NCBI RefSeq assembly: GCF_018138715.1
Contig: NZ_JAGSHX010000006.1
Span: forward strand, 6,386,001-6,450,000
DNA length: 64,000 bases
Origin: Streptomyces asiaticus
GTDB taxonomy: Bacteria > Actinomycetota > Actinomycetes > Streptomycetales > Streptomycetaceae
Reading direction: 5' to 3'
Of the stretch, positions 57,776 to 64,000 are shown piece by piece. The position numbers and the translations under genes are program-made. Each line of letters starts with the position of its first letter. Position 1 is the stretch's first letter. Below the pieces are notes generated by a model, which had not been told where the DNA came from, did not search any database, and saw only the letters and a program-made list of their open reading frames with translations.

Positions 57776-58888
57776 GTGGACACCAGCCAGGTAGTTCGAA
57801 GGTTCCCTCTGGTCGCTCGCCCTCGCCCCGTATGTGCTCCCCTCGACGAACGGGTTCGGGAGATCGGCGCCCTCGCGCGGGAGGCTGAACACGAAGGGGG
57901 CCTGGCACTGGCCGCCGCGGCGTTCAACAAAGCCGCGCTGCTGGCCAGCGACTGCGGCCTGCCGGAACTGGCCCGGACTCTGTGCTGGCGACATTCCGAG
58001 GCGTACCTGCACACCCAGCCACTGGGTGCGCAGGTCGCCCGATATGGTCTTGAGCCCTTGGTCAACCTCGCCCGGTTACTGATCCGCTCCGGCGACGGCA
58101 AGGCCGCTTACGCCCTCCTCGACTCCATGTTCGAAGCGGTGAAGTCCCGCTCGGACACCGTTGTCGACGGACGAACGGTGGCCTTCGAGCACATCACCGG
58201 ATCAGACGAAGACCGTCGTGAGCTGCACCAGTGGCTGTGGGCCGTATTGCTCGCCGACGGCACCCGCGCTCTGACCGGCGCGGGCCGGTGGACGGATGCG
58301 CTTGCCCAGCTCAAGCGCCACAAGGGAATCGGCAAGCGGATGTTCGACGGCCGCCAAGTCGCCGTGATCGCTGATCTCATGGAAGACAACGCATTCGGCG
58401 CCATGGCCCTCCTGGCAGACACCGTCCCCGGCGAGCCGTGGGAGAACGCCGTGACCGCTTGCCTGAAGGTGATGTCCCGACGGCAGGCCGGCTTGCCGGT
58501 CGATCGAGAAATCACCGAGATGCTGCACTGCTACCAGCAACTCGACCACACGCCGGAGTTAGCCGCCTTCCACACCCGATTGATGCTCTCTGTCATCGAT
58601 GTCGCCGACGGTGTTGACGAGATGGTTGCTCATCGTGTCGCGGCGGACCTCATTGGCCCAACTACGGCGGCAGCAGATGGATACGCGGCCCGTGACGTGC
58701 TGGCCCACGTGGCGTGCTCTGCATTCCTGACGAGCTCCCAAGCCCAACAACTCGGCCACATCGTGGAAGCCTGCGCCCTTGGCCGAGGCCACATTCCGGC
58801 AGAAGCGCGAGCCGACTTGATGGCTGCACTCGACATCAGCGAAGGGGTGCTCAGGCAAATGTTGGCCGCAACATCTACTCCCTCCTAG
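57776..58888 (+). CDS. TPR-like protein linked to the FxLD cluster
   Basis: About 370 residues, nearly all alpha-helical with TPR-like spacing (ALAAAAFNKAALLASDCGLPELARTLCWRHSEAY, NLARLLIRSGDGKAAYALLDSM, GAGRWTDALAQLKRHKGIGKRMFDGRQVAVI). No HTH or catalytic motif is seen. The GTG at 57776 is 1 bp after the methyltransferase stop, implying translational coupling. Similar proteins follow FxLD methyltransferases in Streptomyces; the role (immunity, scaffold or regulation) is unknown. Confidence 0.75.
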   Translation: MDTSQVVRRFPLVARPRPVCAPLDERVREIGALAREAEHEGGLALAAAAFNKAALLASDCGLPELARTLCWRHSEAYLHTQPLGAQVARYGLEPLVNLARLLIRSGDGKAAYALLDSMFEAVKSRSDTVVDGRTVAFEHITGSDEDRRELHQWLWAVLLADGTRALTGAGRWTDALAQLKRHKGIGKRMFDGRQVAVIADLMEDNAFGAMALLADTVPGEPWENAVTACLKVMSRRQAGLPVDREITEMLHCYQQLDHTPELAAFHTRLMLSVIDVADGVDEMVAHRVAADLIGPTTAAADGYAARDVLAHVACSAFLTSSQAQQLGHIVEACALGRGHIPAEARADLMAALDISEGVLRQMLAATSTPS

Positions 58889-59192
58889 GGACCTCGGTCG
58901 CGGTCGAACTCCCGCCGTCCGCCCGGCGGGCCGTGTCATCCGAGGCGAGTCCCACGGCGAGTTCGGCACTGTGCGGTGAATGGGAGAACCTCCAGTCCGT
59001 CAGGCGTGCCGATCCAGAGGACATCGAGCGCGCGGCTCTCGGCCGCCAGCTGGGCCTGCCGCGCACCCTACTGGCCCGGCCGCAGCCCGGAGGACGATTC
59101 CAGCCGCGCCCCGCCATCGGCGAGAGTGTGGCTATGGTCGAGCGCTGATCGACCGGAATCCCGGGCTTGGATTTCGGCGGTAACGATTCCTC

Positions 59193-59216
59193 GGCGGTGC
59201 CCCTTGGGGTGCCGCC
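59193..59216 (+). terminator. Terminator in the gap after the FxLD remnant
   Basis: GGCGGTGCCCC-TT-GGGGTGCCGCC (with two G-U-type pairs) followed by GTTTT. The 58889-59418 gap otherwise holds one open frame of about 80 codons of unclear status and no recognised gene. Confidence 0.65.
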
Positions 59217-59418
59217 GTTTTCGTATGCCTGGAATCGTCAATCCACGGTGACCGCCCTCGCCGTCACGGGGGCTACGTCGTATATGAGTTCATGTAGTAC
59301 GAGCAGATGAAAAGTATGGAAGGGCAGCTAATCTCTGGGATGTCATCGGATTGGCCACTTGAGGTGATTTTGCCACCAATTGCACCTTACGTGGCCGGAG
59401 TCGAAGGGAAGCGACGAC

Positions 59419-59985
59419 ATGTCAGCTCGCCGAATGCTCACCGGTACGTTCCTGGGGCTGGGAGCCCTGGCCCTGGCCGCCACGGCGGTCGCCCCGGCGG
59501 CCAACGCCGCGCCCGTCCCCGTGACCGGCCTCAACTGCGATGGCGATACCTACAAGTGCACGGCCAACCTGCGGTTCGGCGACGGCAGGTGGGTCGCGCA
59601 GTGGAATGTGAACGTATTCCACCAGAGCGCGGCGAGCCATCAGCGGGCCGCCCGGTCGGCGGCCGCGCCGCGCGGCGCCGCGGCCCCGGTCCCGGTGACG
59701 ACCCTCACTTGTGACGGGGACACCTACAAGTGCACCGCCGGACTGCAATTCGGTGACGGCAGGTGGGTCGCCCAGTGGAACGCCAATGTGTTCCACCAGG
59801 CCATGGCCAGCGCCGTGCCCGCCACGTCGGTGAAGACGGTCAAGGCTCCGCGGGAAGCCGCCGCCCCGGTGCCGGTGACGGCCCTGAACTGTGACGGGGA
59901 CACCTACAAGTGCACGGCCAACCTGCGGTTCGGTGACGGCAGGTGGGTCGCGCAGTGGGACGCCAGCGTCTTCCACCAGAACTGA
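59419..59985 (+). CDS. Secreted protein of three tandem Cys-containing repeats
   Basis: A 188-residue exported protein with a signal peptide (residues 1-30, ending ANAA). The mature part is three near-identical units of about 38 residues: PVPVTxLxCDGDTYKCTAxL then FGDGRWVAQWNxxVFHQ, joined by Ala/Arg-rich linkers of 20-30 residues. Each unit has two Cys seven positions apart, suited to a small disulphide loop. No known domain is recognised. AAGGGAA lies upstream of ATG 59419. It could bind a surface or another protein repeatedly. Confidence 0.82.
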   Translation: MSARRMLTGTFLGLGALALAATAVAPAANAAPVPVTGLNCDGDTYKCTANLRFGDGRWVAQWNVNVFHQSAASHQRAARSAAAPRGAAAPVPVTTLTCDGDTYKCTAGLQFGDGRWVAQWNANVFHQAMASAVPATSVKTVKAPREAAAPVPVTALNCDGDTYKCTANLRFGDGRWVAQWDASVFHQN

Positions 59986-60096
59986 CGCTCCACCGGCAGT
60001 AATCAAGGACAAGGGGGCCATTCAGGGACGAGGGACCCAGGGGCCAGGACCCAGGACGGGCGGGCCCGGTGCGGACAACGCGCCGGGCCCGTTCGG

Positions 60097-60969
60097 TTAC
60101 CTGTCCTCGAACGCCACCGGGGCCTCGAAGGCCGCGCGGCGGGTGGCGCGGCGGAGGGCCTTGAGGATGGGGTTGCCGAGGGTGAGGGTGAGCACCATCG
60201 TGACCAGGGCGCGCGGCAGGTCCCAGCCCAGCGAGGTGGCCAGGCAGTACGCCACGAAGCGGGCGAGGTTCTCGCCGAGTGGGTCGCCGGGGACGTAGGA
60301 GATCCCCGAGGCCATGCCCTGCATCAGGGTCCAGCCCTGGAGGTTCATGACCGTTCCGTAGGCCACGGAGGCCACCGCCCCGTACCCCGCGAGCAGCAGC
60401 GACTCCGCCCGGCCGGGCGGCCGGGCGGCGCCGGGGAGCAGCCCCGCGCCCATGGCCACCCACCCCATCGCCAGCATCTGGAACGGCATCCACGGGCCCA
60501 CCCCGCCCGTGAGCAGCGCGGACGCGAACATCGAGACGGCGCCGAGGACGAAGCCGAAACCGGGGCCCAGCACCCGTCCCGACAGCACCATCAGGAAGAA
60601 CATCGGCTCGATCCCGGCCGTCCCCGCGCCCAGCGGCCGCAAGGCCGCCCCCGCCGCCGCCAGCACCCCGAGCATCGCGACGGCCTTGGCGTCCAGACCG
60701 GTGTCCGCGATGGTCGCCACGACCACGGCCAGCAGGAGCGGGAGCAGCGCGGCGAACAGCCAGGGCGCGTCGGCGGCGTGGGTGGTGATCCCGGAGTCGC
60801 CCGGTGCGAACAGCGGCCAGCCGAAGGCGACGACACCGATCGCGGAGACGAGCGCGAGCGCCGCCACCGAGCGCGGGCCGAGGCGTATGGCCTTCGTCCC
60901 GCCGCCGTGTTCCGGCTCCGTCCGGTGCGGCCCGTTTGGTGCTGTCCCGCTCGGTGCTGTCCCGCTCAT
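60097..60969 (-). CDS. ECF transporter S component
   Basis: A 290-residue membrane protein with about seven helices (SVAALALVSAIGVVAFGWPL, AAGAALRPLGAGTAGIEPMFFLMVLSGRVLG, FGFVLGAVSMFASALLTGGVGPWMPFQMLAMGW, ALVTMVLTLTLGNPI). The PMFFLMVLSG and GPWMPFQML blocks are typical of the large actinobacterial S components. ATG 60969 overlaps the ATPase stop (ATGA). It is the substrate-binding subunit of a vitamin or metal importer; substrate unknown. The first about 30 residues are low complexity with TAPSGTAPNG duplication. Confidence 0.85.
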   Translation of the reverse strand: MSGTAPSGTAPNGPHRTEPEHGGGTKAIRLGPRSVAALALVSAIGVVAFGWPLFAPGDSGITTHAADAPWLFAALLPLLLAVVVATIADTGLDAKAVAMLGVLAAAGAALRPLGAGTAGIEPMFFLMVLSGRVLGPGFGFVLGAVSMFASALLTGGVGPWMPFQMLAMGWVAMGAGLLPGAARPPGRAESLLLAGYGAVASVAYGTVMNLQGWTLMQGMASGISYVPGDPLGENLARFVAYCLATSLGWDLPRALVTMVLTLTLGNPILKALRRATRRAAFEAPVAFEDR

Positions 60970-62594
60970 GGCGCTTCTTCCAGAGCCAGTGCCTCGCGTA
61001 CCTGCGGCACCGTCAGCCACGGCAGTGGGGCCAGCACCTTGGCCACCTGTGGGGCGAAGGCGGGGGAGGAGACCACCACCTCCGCCGTGGGGCCGTCCGC
61101 GACCACCTCGCCCTCGGCCAGGATGACGACGCGGTGGGCGAGTTCGGCGGCGAGTTCCACATCGTGGGTGGCCAGTACGGTCGCGTGGCCGTCCGCGGCC
61201 AGCCCGCGTACCACCTCCACCAGGCGCGCCTTCGCCGCGTAGTCGAGCCCGCGCGTGGGCTCGTCGAGCAGCAGCAGGGGCGGGCGGGCGGTGAGGATGA
61301 CGGACAGGGCCAGCGCCAGCCGTTGCCCCTCCGACAGATCGCGCGGGTGGGCGGTGTCCGCCACCTCCGGCAGCAGCCGGCCGACCAGCTCACGGCAGGT
61401 GCCGGGCGCCGCGCCCGCGTCCTGGTCGGCCGCCGCGCATTCGGCGGCGACCGTGTCCGCGTAGAGCAGATCGCGCGGCTCCTGCGGTACGAGGCCCACT
61501 TGGCGCAGCAGTTGGGCGGGGCGGGTGCGGTGCGGTACGACCCGGTCCGGGCCGACCCGCACCGAGCCCGAGGCGGGTTCGTACAGCCCGACCAGGCTGG
61601 CCAGAAGCGTGGACTTGCCCGCGCCATTGCGCCCCATCAGCGCCACCGTCTCGCCCGGCCGCACCGTCAGGTCCACCCCGCGCAGCGCCGCCACCCGGCC
61701 GTGGCGTACGGACAGCCGCGCCACCTCGCCCACCGGCCCGCCCGGCGGCGGGTCGGCCACCGGCCGCGGGGCGAGCGGCGCCAGTCGCTCGCGCAGCGGT
61801 CCCGCCTTGCGCCGGGCGTCCCGCACGGACAGCGGCACCGGGGCCGGCCACCCCGCGAGGGCGCCCAGCGCCACCACGGGCGGCTGGACGGGCGACACCG
61901 GCAGCAGTTCGGCCGGTGCGCCGGTCAGCGGGGCGGCGCCGGGGGAGGGGAGCAGGATCATCTGGTCCGCGTACTGCGCCACGCGCTCGAGGCGGTGTTC
62001 GGCCATCAGGACCGTGGTGCCCAGGTCGTGCACCAGCCGCTGAAGCACGGCCAGCACCTCCTCGGCCGCGGCCGGGTCCAGCGCGGAGGTCGGCTCGTCG
62101 AGCACGAGGACGCGGGGGTGGGTGGTGAGCACCGAGCCGATCGCCACGCGCTGCCGCTGCCCGCCGGAGAGCGTGGCGATGGGACGGTCCCGCAACTCGG
62201 CGAGGCCCAGCAGGTCCAGCGTCTCCTCGACCCGGCGGCGCATGGTGTCCGGCGCGATGCCGAGCGACTCCATGCCGTACGCCAGCTCGTCCTCGACGGT
62301 GTCGGTGACGAAGTGCGCGAGCGGATCCTGGCCCACGGTGCCGACGACGTCGGCGAGTTCACGCGGCTTGTGGGTACGGGTGTCCCGGCCCGCGACGGTG
62401 ACGCGGCCGCGCAGGGTGCCACCGGTGAAATGCGGTACGAGGCCGGAGACGGCGCCGAGGAGTGTCGACTTGCCGACCCCGGACGGGCCCACGAGCAGAC
62501 ACAGCTCGCCCTCGGGAACGGTCAGATCCACCCCCGCGAGGGCGGGCCGCGCCGCGCCGTCGTAGTGGACCGACACCTGCTCGAAGCGGATCAC
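60966..62594 (-). CDS. ECF transporter double ATPase
   Basis: A 542-residue protein with two ABC ATPase domains. Domain 1: Walker A GPSGVGKST near residue 35, Q-loop VGQDPLAHFVTD, signature LSGGQRQR, Walker B RVLVLDEPTSALD, H-loop AEHRLE. Domain 2: Walker A GRNGAGKST, Q-loop VPQEPRDLLYAD, signature LSEGQRLAL, Walker B LLLLDEPTRGLD, H-loop THDVELA. This corresponds to fused EcfA/EcfA'. GTG 62594 overlaps the upstream stop (GTGA). It energises the S and T subunits encoded on either side. Confidence 0.92.
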   Translation of the reverse strand: MIRFEQVSVHYDGAARPALAGVDLTVPEGELCLLVGPSGVGKSTLLGAVSGLVPHFTGGTLRGRVTVAGRDTRTHKPRELADVVGTVGQDPLAHFVTDTVEDELAYGMESLGIAPDTMRRRVEETLDLLGLAELRDRPIATLSGGQRQRVAIGSVLTTHPRVLVLDEPTSALDPAAAEEVLAVLQRLVHDLGTTVLMAEHRLERVAQYADQMILLPSPGAAPLTGAPAELLPVSPVQPPVVALGALAGWPAPVPLSVRDARRKAGPLRERLAPLAPRPVADPPPGGPVGEVARLSVRHGRVAALRGVDLTVRPGETVALMGRNGAGKSTLLASLVGLYEPASGSVRVGPDRVVPHRTRPAQLLRQVGLVPQEPRDLLYADTVAAECAAADQDAGAAPGTCRELVGRLLPEVADTAHPRDLSEGQRLALALSVILTARPPLLLLDEPTRGLDYAAKARLVEVVRGLAADGHATVLATHDVELAAELAHRVVILAEGEVVADGPTAEVVVSSPAFAPQVAKVLAPLPWLTVPQVREALALEEAP

Positions 62595-64000
62595 TGCGTG
62601 GCCTCCTCGGACCCCGCCCCGGCTCGCTCGTCCTCTCGCTCGCCGGGTGGGGTTTGTGCGGTGGGGTTGCTTGGGGGCGGCTCCGTGGCCGCGTCGTCGG
62701 GTTGCGGGTGCGGCTCGATGGCGGGCCGGGCGCCGGGGTACGGGGGTTCGGGGCGTCGCCGGTCCCGGGCGCGGGCCGGTTTGGTGGGGGCGTCTTCCGG
62801 CGGGGCCGGTTCGCGGCTCGTGGCTGGGGGTGGTACCGGTGCGGGCGCGGTGTCCGGGGGCGGCGCCGTGGCCGCGTCGCCGGGTTGCGGGTGCCGCTTG
62901 GCCGCGGGCCGGGTGTCGGGGCCGGGGGATTCCGGGCGCTGCCGGTCCCGGGCGTGGGCCGGTTCGGTGGGGGCCTTGTGCGGCGGGGCCGGTTCGCGGG
63001 CCGGAGCCCGTGTTGGTGCCGGGGCCGCGAGAGCCGGGAGCAGGCCCAGGAGCACCGCCGCCGCGGGCCACAGCGGCAGGGTCGGGGTGGTGAGCGGGAC
63101 GACCGATGGCTGGAGGGCCTCGGGGGCGTAGGAGGCGGCCCGGATCATCAGGGCCGCGACCGCCGCCCCCGACCCCGCCACCAGCCACGCCCGTACGCCC
63201 CAGCGGTCCGGGCGGTAGCGGCTGCGCACCGAGCGGCGGCCGCCCAGCCACAGACCGCCGAGCGCGGCGGCGAGCCCGGCGAGCAGCAGCGGCAGACCGT
63301 AGCCCGCGCCCTCGGCCGCGAGCAGGCCGTACGTACCGCAGCAGACGCCGAGCAGCCCGCCCAGCGTCAGCGCGGTGGTGGTACGGGCGACGGCGGGCGG
63401 GACCTGGGCGGTGCGGCCGTACCCGCGCGCGTCCATCGCCGCCGCCAGGGCCACCGAGCGTTCCAACGCGCCCTCCAGCACCGGCAGTCCGACCTGGAGC
63501 AGCGCCTTCACGCCGCGGTCGGGGCGGCCGCGCAGCCTGCGGGCGGAGCGCAGCCGCTGCACGTCCGCCACCAGATGGGGCGCGAAGGTCATCGCCACCA
63601 CGACCGCGACCCCGGCCTCGTAGAGCGCGCCGGGCAGCGACTTGAGCAGCCGCGCCGGGCTGGCGAGGGCGTTCGCGGCGCCGACGCAGATCAGCAGGGT
63701 GGCCAGCCGCAGCCCGTCGTACAGCGCGAACACCAGCCCCTCGGCCGACACCCGGCCGCCGATGCGCACTCCCTGCGCCCAGTGGGGCAGCGGGACCTCG
63801 GGGAGCGTGAAGAGCACCCGCGTCCCCGGGATCGGCGAGCCGAAGAAGACCGCGAAGAACAGCCGGATGGCCAGCACGACGAGACCGAGCGTGAGGAACG
63901 CCGTGTACGAGCGGGCCCATGGCGCGTCCGTGCGGCGTACGGCCACCACATAGCCCGCGACCGCGATCAGCAGCCCGAGCAGCAGCGGGTTGGTGGTCCG
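62591..64000 (-). CDS. ECF transporter T component (EcfT), 5' end beyond window
   Basis: At least 469 residues, open to the right edge (TTNPLLLGLLIAVAGYVVAVRR), so the start lies outside. Membrane helices are followed by the diagnostic EcfT Ala-Arg-Gly coupling motif VALAAAMDARGYGR and an earlier LRSARRLRGR. After the last helix (near residue 320) comes an unusual Pro-rich tail of about 130 residues with two similar segments (REPAPP...RDR.RPE.P...HPQP.DAAT.PPP). It is the transmembrane scaffold between the ATPase and S component. Confidence 0.88.
   Translation of the reverse strand, partial: RTTNPLLLGLLIAVAGYVVAVRRTDAPWARSYTAFLTLGLVVLAIRLFFAVFFGSPIPGTRVLFTLPEVPLPHWAQGVRIGGRVSAEGLVFALYDGLRLATLLICVGAANALASPARLLKSLPGALYEAGVAVVVAMTFAPHLVADVQRLRSARRLRGRPDRGVKALLQVGLPVLEGALERSVALAAAMDARGYGRTAQVPPAVARTTTALTLGGLLGVCCGTYGLLAAEGAGYGLPLLLAGLAAALGGLWLGGRRSVRSRYRPDRWGVRAWLVAGSGAAVAALMIRAASYAPEALQPSVVPLTTPTLPLWPAAAVLLGLLPALAAPAPTRAPAREPAPPHKAPTEPAHARDRQRPESPGPDTRPAAKRHPQPGDAATAPPPDTAPAPVPPPATSREPAPPEDAPTKPARARDRRRPEPPYPGARPAIEPHPQPDDAATEPPPSNPTAQTPPGEREDERAGAGSEEATQ

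Noticed and set aside
58889-59150. Small gene after the TPR-like protein
   Set aside because: An open frame exists, but no start with a ribosome site and no similarity to any family I recognise.
60966-63920. A single 984-residue protein starting far upstream of the ATPase
   Set aside because: The upstream part is the out-of-frame shadow of EcfT; a GTG at 62594 overlapping the EcfT stop begins exactly at the ABC domain.

Overview
The window is 64 kb of a very GC-rich actinobacterial chromosome, almost certainly Streptomyces. The signs are the extreme third-position GC, frequent GTG starts, 4-bp ATGA/GTGA stop-start overlaps, DUF397 and XRE-TPR regulators, CYP105 and CYP125 type P450s and FxLD lanthipeptide genes. 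No species is assigned. No rRNA, tRNA or CRISPR array was seen.

Left part (1-20 kb) is mostly ordinary core and accessory genes: an alpha/beta hydrolase, a lytic transglycosylase, DedA, DoxX, a large FAD/NAD(P)-binding protein, a PhoD-type phosphatase, a secreted HNH nuclease, a TMEM165/GDT1-type cation exporter under a yybP-ykoY manganese riboswitch, a HAD phosphatase, a peptidoglycan-binding membrane protein, a DHA2 MFS exporter with a C-terminal winged-helix-like extension, a GNAT enzyme, a two-gene membrane operon and a serine hydrolase. Three intergenic GC-rich elements (about 5.57-5.71, 8.64-9.24 and 17.86-18.75 kb) share near-identical inverted ends but have expanded differently inside.

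At 18.8-20.2 kb lies an editing-domain-less threonyl-tRNA synthetase preceded by a Thr-rich leader peptide, a terminator hairpin and a competing helix: a candidate threonine attenuator. At 20.3-24.5 kb is a P450-ferredoxin-ferredoxin reductase set on the minus strand, split by a tnpB-only IS200/IS605-type element that also carries a divergent ribbon-helix-helix gene. A sensorless two-component pair follows (24.7-26.3 kb), with a Gly/Thr/Ala repeat inserted in the kinase ATPase domain.

From 26 to 46 kb come secreted proteins, an XRE/MmyB regulator, two PAP2-superfamily membrane enzymes, a sialidase-like lipoprotein, small enzymes, regulator-target divergent pairs (MerR/EthD, AraC/MDR dehydrogenase, AraC/DUF2000) and a divergent CYP125-like P450/thiolase pair that suggests steroid side-chain metabolism. 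This stretch also carries decayed genes: a truncated TPR regulator and an IS5-type transposase with an internal deletion.

From 46 to 59 kb is an accessory region: a minus-strand recombinase-like/anti-sigma ATPase/unknown/DUF397 operon facing a plus-strand XRE-TPR/YdcF/WbqC operon; a Tn554-like recombinase trio; then, directly abutting it, the remains of an FxLD-type lanthipeptide cluster (C-terminal half of LanC, a frameshifted SpaB_C-methyltransferase fusion and a TPR-like protein). The window ends with a secreted protein built of three copies of a short Cys-containing repeat and an ECF transporter operon (EcfT, double ATPase, S component) running off the right edge.
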